Origin: Mesorhizobium qingshengii
GTDB lineage: Bacteria; Pseudomonadota; Alphaproteobacteria; Rhizobiales; Rhizobiaceae
Reading direction: 5' to 3'
Assembly (NCBI RefSeq): GCF_900103325.1
Contig: NZ_FMXM01000019.1
Span: 1-64,000, forward strand
DNA: 64,000 nt
Shown here: one piece after another, positions 27,368 through 35,461 of the stretch
Position numbering within the stretch: the first letter of the stretch is position 1
Layout: each line of letters opens with the position of its first letter
Program-made: the position numbers and the translations under genes
Notes under the pieces: generated by a model
Told to the model about the DNA's origin: nothing
What the model saw: the letters and a program-made list of their open reading frames with translations, nothing else
The model's database searches: none

Positions 27368-28326
27368 TGACGGTCTACGCGAACAGCCTCGAAGTTGCCT
27401 GCAAGGCGCAATCCAATAAGGTGATTGCCGCTTTTCCGGACGTCTGCTTCACACCGCCGGAAAACCCGGCAACACCGCCTGGCGTACCCATCCCCTATCC
27501 GTCCTTCGGTCTCGATTCCGACACCGACAACGGCACGGGCACCGTCAAGATCGGCGGCGAGAACATCACGCAGAAAAACAAATCCTACTACACCAAGACC
27601 AGCGGCACCGAGGCCGGCTGCGCGGCAAAAAAAGGCGTCATAACGTCAGTCAATACAGGAAAGGAATATGCAGTCGCCTGGTCAAGCGACGTTAAGGCCG
27701 ATGGCGAACCTGTCAGCCGCATGACCGATGTATCCACCAACAATCATGCCTCACCAACCGGTAACGCACCGCCTTGGCCGAAGATTGGAAAACTGAAGGT
27801 CGGAAGGGCCTCCTGCGCATCCATCCTGGCAAAGCTCGGCATGAAAGTGCACCGTTATGGCGATGCCAGCAAGGAATGTGCATCGAACCAACAGTCAGAC
27901 CATATCCTGCAAAACGCCTGTTTTCAGAATTCGCGCGGCGGTCAGGCGATAAGCACAACGCCGAGCTACACTATGAACGACGCGCCCTGTGTTTGTCTTG
28001 AGGACGCCACCGATCCCAACACGGAACATGGCCGCAAAACGGCGGCGCAAGGTGAATGGGCGAAGGCGCAGCGTGCAAAGGGGACGAACCCGACCTACGA
28101 GGAAGTGCGCGAAGCCAACATGGAGGCGATGAAAAAGGCCAAGAATATCCCCGATGGCCCGAGAGGCAAGGAGCACCCTGCCATCGAATGCCTGAGGATG
28201 ATATGTGACATCCATTTCCAGGCGATGATGAGCGGGCCGGAAAACAAGAAACCCAGCACTCAAGCGCGTGCGCCCGCTACCGGCAAGTTCAAGCCGACGG
28301 TCACCAGTACCGTCCGCAGGCGCTAA
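27367..28326 (+). CDS. DUF4150 (PAAR-like) protein with C-terminal candidate nuclease toxin
   Basis: 319 residues. The N-terminal about 125 residues are DUF4150, a PAAR-like spike tip (MTVYANSLEVACKAQSNKVI, and PFVVC-like FPDVCFTPP, with NITQKNKSYYTKTSGTEAG). The C-terminal part from about 145 differs: SDHILQNACF (Asp178-His179), then MNDAPCVCLEDATDPNTEHG (His221) and GEWAKAQR. A DHxxQ stretch followed by a downstream H in a Gly-rich context resembles HNH/endonuclease VII-type toxin domains, but I cannot assign the family. It is the best effector candidate in the locus, and its likely cognate immunity gene begins 11 bp downstream. Confidence 0.8.
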   Translation: MTVYANSLEVACKAQSNKVIAAFPDVCFTPPENPATPPGVPIPYPSFGLDSDTDNGTGTVKIGGENITQKNKSYYTKTSGTEAGCAAKKGVITSVNTGKEYAVAWSSDVKADGEPVSRMTDVSTNNHASPTGNAPPWPKIGKLKVGRASCASILAKLGMKVHRYGDASKECASNQQSDHILQNACFQNSRGGQAISTTPSYTMNDAPCVCLEDATDPNTEHGRKTAAQGEWAKAQRAKGTNPTYEEVREANMEAMKKAKNIPDGPRGKEHPAIECLRMICDIHFQAMMSGPENKKPSTQARAPATGKFKPTVTSTVRRR

Positions 28327-28337
28327 AGGAGAGTAAC

Positions 28338-29180
28338 GTGGCTGACTACAGCGTGACGGTGAACGGCGTGGTCGCCGCCGATAACGGAACCATTTTTTCC
28401 GCGGTCGCATATTACGACGGTGAGAGCTTCTACTCCTTCGTCATCTCGGAATCGGATGTATCCAGCGACGACAATGAGTCGGAGCGAATTTACGAAAAGC
28501 CTTGCTGGTTCACGGACATATGGCGCTCTAAGTCCGGCCGCATCCTTGTCTGCGACGACAACGGCGCCGTCCATGCGGGCTCGGGTACCGATTGGGCGGA
28601 AAGCCAGATTTCAACTCGTCCTTTGAACACCGTCTGGGGATTTGACGACAACATTATCTACTGCGGCGGGGCCGAAGGCGTCGTCTACCAGTGGGACGGC
28701 GCGCGGTGGTCCGCCTTCAGCCCGGCTCTAGGAAACACAATCCTGTGCATCGCCGGGACGGCGCCGAACGACCTCTACGTGTCGGGCGAGGGATCATTGT
28801 TTTGGCATTATGACGGTCGGGAGTGGTCGCAAATTCAGCTGCCCACCAATGCCATTCTAGTTGGCCTGTTGGCGCTGTCTTCCACCGACGTCTTGGTTTC
28901 AGGCAGTGCCGGGACCCTGTTTCGCGGTTCCGGTCTTGCCTGGACGGATGTTTCGCAGAGTGGCCGAGATTTCTACAAAATGGCGTTCTACCGGAAAGCC
29001 ATATACATCGCCGGCGGCGGACAAGGCGTATTCACATTCGACGGCACGGCGGTATCGAAACTGAAGGATGGTTTTCCCGTCTATCGGCTGTCCTCCAACG
29101 GATCGTACCTGACCTTGGCAGGCGGAAACTCCGCAATCAGATATGACGGCTCGGAATGGCTTGGCCCCGACTATACTTAA
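28338..29180 (+). CDS. Beta-propeller-like protein, candidate immunity protein
   Basis: 280 residues from a GTG with AGGAG upstream. The sequence consists of about six blade-like repeats ending in Trp-Asp/Tyr-Asp-Gly motifs (VVYQWDGARW, FWHYDGREW, LFRGSGLAW, VFTFDGTAV, IRYDGSEW). No signal peptide is seen, so it should be cytoplasmic. It is the next gene after the DUF4150 candidate toxin, which is where T6SS immunity genes normally lie. The role is inferred from position only. No enzymatic motif was recognised. Confidence 0.75.
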   Translation: MADYSVTVNGVVAADNGTIFSAVAYYDGESFYSFVISESDVSSDDNESERIYEKPCWFTDIWRSKSGRILVCDDNGAVHAGSGTDWAESQISTRPLNTVWGFDDNIIYCGGAEGVVYQWDGARWSAFSPALGNTILCIAGTAPNDLYVSGEGSLFWHYDGREWSQIQLPTNAILVGLLALSSTDVLVSGSAGTLFRGSGLAWTDVSQSGRDFYKMAFYRKAIYIAGGGQGVFTFDGTAVSKLKDGFPVYRLSSNGSYLTLAGGNSAIRYDGSEWLGPDYT

Positions 29181-29211
29181 CAGTTCGCTGCGCACTTTTG
29201 GGGGGCATGTG

Positions 29212-29547
29212 TCAACCTCGCTTCGCGGCAAGATAGGATCTCACTTTTTCAAGGTCCAGGTCCACGATACGCGGCGTCTCGGTGACCGACAGCATGCGTA
29301 CGACGAACAATTCACCCTGTTCGGGGTATTCGGCATAGCGTTCCCGCGCAATCTCACGCCCGACATCGCCTGCCACCCGTAACCCGTCGAGATGCGCCTC
29401 CAGACGCTCGATGAGCCGGGCAAGGCGCTCCTCGTCCATGTCCGGATTCCTGCCCGGATTGAGCAGGTTGTAGTCGTAGATTGCCCACAGGAACGCTGCC
29501 ATCTCTGCGTGCTGACGAACGATTTCGCGAAGAACGGGCGCGGACAT
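29212..29547 (-). CDS. Short TIGR02270-like protein (N-terminal domain only)
   Basis: 111 residues. VRQHAEMAAFLWAIYDYNLL followed by LARLIERLEAHLDGLRVAGD is the recognisable start of TIGR02270 T6SS-associated proteins, which normally run to about 400 residues with HEAT-like repeats. Here translation stops after EKVRSYLAAKRG, 31 bp from the end of the convergent beta-propeller gene. Either the family has a natural short form or the 3' part was lost by recombination. The start overlaps the DUF6484 stop by one base. Confidence 0.7.
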   Translation of the reverse strand: MSAPVLREIVRQHAEMAAFLWAIYDYNLLNPGRNPDMDEERLARLIERLEAHLDGLRVAGDVGREIARERYAEYPEQGELFVVRMLSVTETPRIVDLDLEKVRSYLAAKRG

Positions 29548-29972
29548 CAGTTCAAATTGACCGATCCGCCGCGAATGCGGTTCGCCGCGCTGGCGTGGCT
29601 TGTCACATACGTACCGCGAATCGTGATGCGACCATCCTTCTCCATGATGATGGTCGCCTTGCCGCAGCGAAGCTCGATCCGTTCGTCACCGATGATCCGC
29701 ACCTGCTCCCCGTCGCGGACGACCTGCGGCGCCGAAGTCCGACGTGCGGGTTCGACAATGCGGCCGACAATGAGCGGCCGCCCGGGATCGCCATCCTGAA
29801 ACAGCAACGCCACCTCGGCACCGATCATGTCTGAAGTGAGTTCGGCAAGACTGCGCGCGGGAATCGCGGTCTCCTTCGGGTTTCCGGGAAAGACGACAAG
29901 CGGAGCGTCTTCGCCAAAGCCCAGGAATATGCCGATCACGACGCCTTCGATCCGCTCTTTGACCCCTGCCAT
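29547..29972 (-). CDS. DUF6484 domain protein, VgrG-linked
   Basis: 141 residues, started at MAGVKERIEGVVIG, 8 bp after the vgrG stop; a longer in-frame start overlapping vgrG is less likely. RIEGVVIGIFLG, PLVVFPGNP and ALLFQDGDPGRPLIVGRIV match DUF6484. The C-terminal CGKATIIMEKDGRITIRG is nearly the same pattern as the VgrG tail (CGSAAIAMKKDGTISITGKD), so it probably continues or caps the spike beta-helix, or helps load cargo. The gene order vgrG-DUF6484-TIGR02270 makes one leftward operon. Confidence 0.8.
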   Translation of the reverse strand: MAGVKERIEGVVIGIFLGFGEDAPLVVFPGNPKETAIPARSLAELTSDMIGAEVALLFQDGDPGRPLIVGRIVEPARRTSAPQVVRDGEQVRIIGDERIELRCGKATIIMEKDGRITIRGTYVTSHASAANRIRGGSVNLN

Positions 29973-29980
29973 CGCCAACC

Positions 29981-32308
29981 TCAGTTCTGCTTTATCTCCG
30001 AGCCCTTCATAATAATGTCGCTCGAAGCCTTCACATTGATCTTGCCTGAACCGTTCACAGAAATATCCTTTCCGGTGATGGAGATCGTACCATCCTTCTT
30101 CATCGCGATCGCCGCGGAACCGCATGTGATGGTGATAGCGTCGCCCGCCTCGATGACCAAAGTCTTGCCAACCTTGATCGCTCCATCTTCGCCGATCTCA
30201 ACAAGGCTGCCCTTTGCGATCTTGAGTGCACGCGACCCACCGACGTCGGTTGCATCATCCTCAGCGATCTTGGCATCTCGCCCCTTGCCTATCTGCGACG
30301 CATGGGCGCCGCCTATCTTGAAACTCTGATCGGCGCCGACATTGACGGTTTGCGCCGCCGCGATGTTCCAGCTGTCCGCTGCCCCAATGTCGTGGCTTTG
30401 AGCTGAACCCACGGTCACCGACCGTGTCGCACCGATCGTATTGGCTTGCGGGCCTCCCACGGTTCGGGTTTCGGATGCTCCGACCGAATCGACGCGGGCC
30501 GCGCCGACGCTCACCGTCTGGACGATCGCGACGGTCTGGGTGTGATTGGCGCCAATCGTTTCTGTGGAGTTCGAGCCAATACTGATCGTCTCGTTCGATC
30601 CGACCGTGAGCGAACGGTTGGCGCCCACCGTCTCGGTGTCGTTCGACCCGATATTGGTCGTCTGGTCGACGCCGACCTTGACCGTCTTGTTGTTGCCGAC
30701 GTCCTCGTCGAGGTTGTGGCCGACGGAGTGCTTGGCGTCGTGGTCGATGCGGTCGGACTGGTCATGTTGAACCGTCTTGTTGCGGTCGTGTTTGATCAGC
30801 AGATGGTGATCCTTCTGCGCCTGGAAATTGACCAGTTCGGAGCCGGCCTTGTCCTCGAACATCAGCTCGTTGTAACCACCGCCGCCCTTGGACGAGTTGG
30901 ATTTCCAGCCCGATTGCGTTGCGTTGCCCGGCAAGCCGTACGGCGGCATCTGCGAGGCGTTGTAGACCCTGCCGGTGATGATCGGCAGGTCGGGGTCGCC
31001 TTCGAGGAAGTCGACGATCACCTCCTGGCCGATGCGCGGTATCTGGATGAAGCCCCAGCCGCTGCCGGCCCAGGTCTGCGAGACACGCACGAAGCAAGAA
31101 CTGTTTTCATTCTTCTTGCCCAGGCGGTCCCAGTGGAACTGCACCTTCACCCGGGCATATTTGTCGGTGAAAATCTCCTCGCCTGAAGGGCCGACCACCG
31201 TCGCCGTCTGCGGTCCGCGCATGATCGGCCGCGTCGTGATCCGCGGAGGGCGATAGGGCAAGGTGGTCGGTGCGACACCCAGCACGACCTTGAAATTCTC
31301 GCTGTGGGCTTCGTTCTGGGTCCTGTAGCCCGGATCGAACAACCTGTATTCGGCGCTGATCACCAGATACTCCTGGTTCTGGTCATCGCGCGGAAAGCTT
31401 TCCAGCTTGAAGGTACAGCCGGAATGGAGACCGCGCACGGTTCCGACGGCCGTGATGCGCTGGTGCACGGCCTGGAGTTCCTCGCGCCGGATACCGGCAA
31501 GGGTGTCGCCGCGCCCCACATCAAGATGCGCCCCGGGCTGGCGATAATTCTCGCCGGAGGCTTCCTTGTGGCTGAACGGCTGGGCCGACTTCGCCATCAG
31601 ATCGGCGCCCGGCTTCTGGAAATCATAGTCGGTGTGGGCATAAGCGCCGGGCCGCACCGAACTGCCTGGGATCCATTCGGTGATGTATTCGACGTCGCGC
31701 CGCGAGCCGTGTCCCTCGAAATTATAAGGCACCTTCTCGTAGCCCGGCGCCGGCTTCAGCTTGCTCATCGCGTCGCAGAGCACGAGCGTGTGCTTGCCCT
31801 CGTCGTGCTCGAAGAAATAGAAGATGCCTTCGTGCTCGAGCAGGCGCTGCACAAAATCGAGATCGCTCTCGTCGTACTGCACGCAGTATTCGCGCGAGGG
31901 GTACGATCCTTGCAGCCGCTTCTCGAATTTCGCCGTACCGTATTTCGAGAAGATCTTTTCGACGATCTCGACAGCGGTCATGTTTTGAAAGATCCGGCAA
32001 TCGGTGGCATTGCCGAGGAACCAGAGCCACGGCCTGACGACCGCTTCGTAGTAGGCCAGCCGGTCTTCGATGCGGGTCAGGCGAAACTCGGACACCAGGC
32101 CGCTGAACCACCGTTTCGGATCGGATTCACCTTCGACCGAAACCATACCCCCTAGCATCTTCAGCGGATCGATGTCGGAGTTGGGGCTGACGAACCCGAC
32201 CGTATAGGCAAAGCAACGGCTGATCTCGTCGCGCCCGACAAGATGCGTGAAGGTCAACAGCTCGCCGCCAACCGGTGTCTGCACAACCGTGGCACGTTCG
32301 TTCGGCAT
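29981..32308 (-). CDS. vgrG: T6SS spike protein VgrG (TssI)
   Basis: 775 residues from an ATG preceded by AGGAGGGG; the frame extends further but without a better start. The order is a gp27-like N-terminal half (FTHLVGRDEISRCFAYTVGF, EYCVQYDESDLDFVQRLLEHEGIFYFFEHDEG), a gp5 OB-fold (GRVKVQFHWDRLGKKNE-like KVQFHWDRLGK and SQTWAGSGWGFIQIPRIGQE), then a long beta-helix of octapeptide repeats. It ends SSDIIMKGSEIKQN, without an extra effector domain. It forms the trimeric puncturing spike, tipped by a PAAR-like protein such as the DUF4150 candidate. Confidence 0.97.
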   Translation of the reverse strand: MPNERATVVQTPVGGELLTFTHLVGRDEISRCFAYTVGFVSPNSDIDPLKMLGGMVSVEGESDPKRWFSGLVSEFRLTRIEDRLAYYEAVVRPWLWFLGNATDCRIFQNMTAVEIVEKIFSKYGTAKFEKRLQGSYPSREYCVQYDESDLDFVQRLLEHEGIFYFFEHDEGKHTLVLCDAMSKLKPAPGYEKVPYNFEGHGSRRDVEYITEWIPGSSVRPGAYAHTDYDFQKPGADLMAKSAQPFSHKEASGENYRQPGAHLDVGRGDTLAGIRREELQAVHQRITAVGTVRGLHSGCTFKLESFPRDDQNQEYLVISAEYRLFDPGYRTQNEAHSENFKVVLGVAPTTLPYRPPRITTRPIMRGPQTATVVGPSGEEIFTDKYARVKVQFHWDRLGKKNENSSCFVRVSQTWAGSGWGFIQIPRIGQEVIVDFLEGDPDLPIITGRVYNASQMPPYGLPGNATQSGWKSNSSKGGGGYNELMFEDKAGSELVNFQAQKDHHLLIKHDRNKTVQHDQSDRIDHDAKHSVGHNLDEDVGNNKTVKVGVDQTTNIGSNDTETVGANRSLTVGSNETISIGSNSTETIGANHTQTVAIVQTVSVGAARVDSVGASETRTVGGPQANTIGATRSVTVGSAQSHDIGAADSWNIAAAQTVNVGADQSFKIGGAHASQIGKGRDAKIAEDDATDVGGSRALKIAKGSLVEIGEDGAIKVGKTLVIEAGDAITITCGSAAIAMKKDGTISITGKDISVNGSGKINVKASSDIIMKGSEIKQN
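30149..30724 (-). repeat. 24 tandem octapeptide repeats (24-bp units) in vgrG
   Basis: 24 consecutive units of the pattern (V/I)(G/A)xxxxxx run without a break, such as VGANRSLT, VGSNETIS, IGSNSTET. They correspond to 24-bp DNA units of degenerate sequence. Octads of the form VxGxxxxx build the triple-stranded beta-helix of phage gp5 and VgrG. Confidence 0.85.
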
Positions 32309-32572
32309 GGGTCGTGCCCCTCCTGGACGCGGCCGCCAACGTGGTGGATTTGAAGTTCCCGCTATATTAACAAGATCACGCTCAGGAACTTTTCGATCCG
32401 CCACACCAGGCCATGTTGAGCCTACCACATGTTTTCCTGCCAACCAAAGAGGACGGGCCGCGACAGCAGAGCCTTGCCTCGTCGATGGGTCGGCTTGAAA
32501 CGCTTCTGTCCTGTTGCACGCGCAAGCTGCTAGAATGACGCAGTATCAACCGGCGTTCGACGGCGATCTTGG
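32309..32572. promoter_or_regulatory. Divergent region between vgrG and fha2
   Basis: 264 bp without a gene, so it should contain the leftward vgrG promoter and a rightward promoter for the second T6SS module. A TATAGC on the minus strand near 32362-32367 is a possible -10 with only a poor -35. No clear operator is seen. Confidence 0.35.
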
Positions 32573-33628
32573 ATGTACCTCAGTCTGCAAATCAACAATA
32601 TCGACTCCGTGCCCGCAGGCTTCCCGACTGGCTACGCGGCGCGTGATCGCGGCTTCGAAATCGGTCGCGAGGCTTGTGACTGGACCTTGCCGGACCCGGA
32701 CAAGTTCATCTCCGGCCGGCACTGCGAGGTTCGATACGAGGCAGGCGCGTTTTGGCTGCACGATGTCTCGCGCAACGGAACCTACGTCAACGGATCGAGC
32801 CAGCGCATGACCGGCCCACATCGGTTGGGTCACGGCGACCGGGTGCTGATCGGCCGCTATGTCATCTTCGTATCGATTGACGACGAGCGCGCCGCGACAG
32901 GTCACCCAAGCCACGGTTCGACACAAAGAGAAATGCCGGCCACGACAGGCCGGCCGCCCGAATTCGCCGACGAGCCGTTCTTCGCTCCGGCAGAGCGACG
33001 ATCCGGGCAGCGCGTTCCAGCGTCGACCTTCCCGTCGCAACCCGCGCCCCTCCCCTCGACCAGAGACGAAGTACTGCGGGAGATCGCGATCGGAGCTGGC
33101 ATTTCGCCGGAATTGCTTCAATCGCGCGACCCGCATGAAGCCGCTGCCGAAATCGGCGCGGTCCTGCGGACAGTGGTCGAGGAACTGGCCTTGCTGCTGA
33201 AAGCACGCGCGGCCGCGAAGATGTTGGCCAAGAGCACACAACGAACGATGATCAGCTCCGCGGACAACAATCCCCTGAAGTTCGTTCCAGGAACGGACGA
33301 CATCCTCGAAATCATGTTCGCCCGTCGCAGGACCGGCTATCTTGATGCCAGGCGCAGTATCGAAGATGCATTCCGCGATCTCAAGACGCACGAGTTCGCC
33401 ACCTATGCCGCCATGCAAGCTGCGCTATCGCGGCTGCTTGACGACCTGTCGCCCGAGGCGATCGGAAGGAAACTCCCGCCTACGTCGTTTACGTCGAAGA
33501 AGAGCCAGGCCTGGGACGCCTATGTCGCGACATGGCGGACCATGGAGGAGGCGCACGAAAACGGCATGCTGGATATATTCCTGGCCTATTTCAGCGAGGC
33601 GTACGCCAAAGCCGACAAGCAAAAATAG
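32573..33628 (+). CDS. T6SS-associated FHA protein 2
   Basis: 351 residues. An N-terminal FHA domain (about 1-100) has FEIGREACDWTLPDPDKFIS, GRHCEVRY and VSRNGTYVNGSSQ, with the Arg, Ser/His and Asn-Gly features of phosphopeptide-binding FHA domains. The C-terminal T6SS-FHA domain contains NNPLKFVPGTDDI, which parallels NPLKFLPTVDDAI in FHA protein 1. The linker is far shorter than in FHA protein 1. The FHA core is better preserved here than in copy 1, where SRNGT is replaced by TSSSGL. Gene order with tssL2, tssM2, pppA and ppkA suggests it is the main reader of PpkA phosphorylation. Confidence 0.93.
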   Translation: MYLSLQINNIDSVPAGFPTGYAARDRGFEIGREACDWTLPDPDKFISGRHCEVRYEAGAFWLHDVSRNGTYVNGSSQRMTGPHRLGHGDRVLIGRYVIFVSIDDERAATGHPSHGSTQREMPATTGRPPEFADEPFFAPAERRSGQRVPASTFPSQPAPLPSTRDEVLREIAIGAGISPELLQSRDPHEAAAEIGAVLRTVVEELALLLKARAAAKMLAKSTQRTMISSADNNPLKFVPGTDDILEIMFARRRTGYLDARRSIEDAFRDLKTHEFATYAAMQAALSRLLDDLSPEAIGRKLPPTSFTSKKSQAWDAYVATWRTMEEAHENGMLDIFLAYFSEAYAKADKQK

Positions 33629-33924
33629 GCGATCCAAGATGGCACGGCAGTCGACGAAGAAAAGTCTGCCCGACGCCCGGCATCCGGTTCCAATCGACAA
33701 GTTCTGAGATTACGATCACATACGACAGTTCGCCAAGCGGGTAAGGCTCATTGACCTGGGGGTCTGCGGCAAATGTCATGTTACGGCGGGAAAGCGTTTT
33801 CTGGCCAACCTTCCTCCGGAAACTGCCAGGGTCGGCGGGGCCTGCAGTTCCTTCACCTGACCACAAACGGTTTTGCGCTCGTCTCGCCCGACCGCGGGCA
33901 CACCGCCCGCACGGATGATCGGCG
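33629..33924. promoter_or_regulatory. Gap before tssL2 with a possible sigma70 promoter
   Basis: 296 bp without a supported gene. TTGACC (33751-33756) and TGTCAT (33774-33779) are 17 bp apart and match the -35/-10 consensus at 5 and 4 of 6 positions. They are about 145 bp before tssL2, so the second module could be transcribed independently of fha2. Confidence 0.35.
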
Positions 33925-35439
33925 ATGAGCTCGAAGGACGATCCCTTCGGTCCGGCGGGCAAGACCGTCATTCGCGCAAATCCACGGCGCGAACGAAAAT
34001 CGCCGCCAGTTCCTCAGCTGCCTGTCGCGGACCGGGGCCAATCCTCTCAGGTTAAGGATTCAACGGTGTTCGATCCTGGCGTCGGGCGGCATACACCGCC
34101 GGGCTGGACATCCGGAACCGTGATCTATCAAGGAGCACCTTCCGCCGCGGCTGGAGCGGGCGCCGCTTCCGTGGCGGCGCCTACCGCAGCCCTGCGGCAG
34201 GAGACCCTGCTCAGCGCGGCGGAGAGCGTCAGATACTCCGCGGCAAATCCGATCCTTGCCGCGGCTGCACCGTTGCTGATGCTGTTGGGCCAGCTCAGGC
34301 TTATCTCGGTCGAGAGACAAGCGGAGCCATTGGCGGAACATGTCGCCGAAGCCATAGACAAGTTCGACCGAACGATGGAGAAAACCGGCGTCGCAGAAGA
34401 GGATGCGCGGATTGCAAAATTTGCCCTCTGCGAAACCGCCGATGATCTCATCGGCAACCTGCCTTGGCCACAAAAAGACGACTGGGCGCGGCACAGCATG
34501 CTGTCGCAGTTCTTTCACATCGAGCCTACCGGCACAGGCTTCTTCGAAGCGCTGAACAAGGTTCTGGCCAGCCCGGAGGCGCACTACGATCTGCTCGAAC
34601 TGATGCATGCCTGTCTGTCGCTGGGTTTCGAAGGCCAGTACCGGGGCGTGATGCGCGAAGACACCAATCTCGAACGCGTTCGACGCGACGTCTACGAGAC
34701 GCTTCGCTACTTCAGGGCGCGTGCCGGCGAGGACATCTCGCCGCACTGGCAGGGCCTGGCGGCGACGATGGCGCAGTCGTCGGCTCGCCTGCCACTCTGG
34801 GTCGTTGCAGCGGCGGCGTCGGCGCTGCTGACAGCGGCGTTCTTCGCATTGCGGGTCTTCATCACCAATGAAGGCGACGCCGCCGCCGGTGAATTGCTGG
34901 CACTCAACCCATCGACACCAGTCGCCATCGAGCGCGCCAGCGTGGCGCCGTTGGCCGAGCCGGTGAAAGCCCCCCCACCTGCCGCCACTACCACGCAGAT
35001 CGATCGCATCCGCTCGGCACTGGCCAAGGACGTCCAAGGCGGTGGGCTGACCATCGGCACGAAGGGCGACTTCATCGTGGTGGAAATCAACAATCTCCTG
35101 CTGTTCCAGTCCGGCAAGGCCGAGGCGAAGCCGGAATTCCAGCCCATTGCCGCTGATATCGCCGCGGCCCTGGAACCCGAGCGCGGACCAATCAGGATCG
35201 TCGGCCATACGGACAATGTGAAACCGCGAAAGTCGAGCCCGTTCAAGTCCAACTTCGATCTTTCCGTTGCCAGGGCGAAGGCTGTCGAAGCGTTGATGGC
35301 ACCGAAATTCGGCGATCCTTCGCGACTGACGGTCGATGGCAAGGGCGAGGACGAACCGATCGCCGACAATGCGACGCCAGAGGGCCGCGCCAAGAACCGC
35401 CGTGTCGATGTGATGATCGCCAGGGAGGAAACATTGTGA
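33925..35439 (+). CDS. T6SS membrane protein TssL2 (DotU) with OmpA-like domain
   Basis: 504 residues. Like TssL1 it has a cytoplasmic DotU domain (NPILAAAAPLLMLLGQLRLI, CETADDLIGNLPWP, LMHACLSLGFEGQYRG), one transmembrane helix (LPLWVVAAAASALLTAAFFAL) and a C-terminal OmpA domain (IRIVGHTDNVKPRK, SVARAKAVEALM, GRAKNRRVDVMI). It shares only scattered identity with TssL1 and has an N-terminal extension of about 60 residues rich in charged residues, so it is not a recent duplicate. It forms a module with tssM2. Confidence 0.95.
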   Translation: MSSKDDPFGPAGKTVIRANPRRERKSPPVPQLPVADRGQSSQVKDSTVFDPGVGRHTPPGWTSGTVIYQGAPSAAAGAGAASVAAPTAALRQETLLSAAESVRYSAANPILAAAAPLLMLLGQLRLISVERQAEPLAEHVAEAIDKFDRTMEKTGVAEEDARIAKFALCETADDLIGNLPWPQKDDWARHSMLSQFFHIEPTGTGFFEALNKVLASPEAHYDLLELMHACLSLGFEGQYRGVMREDTNLERVRRDVYETLRYFRARAGEDISPHWQGLAATMAQSSARLPLWVVAAAASALLTAAFFALRVFITNEGDAAAGELLALNPSTPVAIERASVAPLAEPVKAPPPAATTTQIDRIRSALAKDVQGGGLTIGTKGDFIVVEINNLLLFQSGKAEAKPEFQPIAADIAAALEPERGPIRIVGHTDNVKPRKSSPFKSNFDLSVARAKAVEALMAPKFGDPSRLTVDGKGEDEPIADNATPEGRAKNRRVDVMIAREETL

Positions 35440-35461
35440 GCATGGCCTGTTGGAAGCGCCC

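Noticed and set aside
30149-30724. Regular short repeats that could suggest a CRISPR array
   Set aside because: They are degenerate 24-bp units in frame within vgrG with no unique spacers; they encode the beta-helix octads.
33640-33708. 22-codon frame after fha2
   Set aside because: No ribosome-binding site, no overlap with neighbours and no recognisable sequence, unlike the supported small ORF at 39015.
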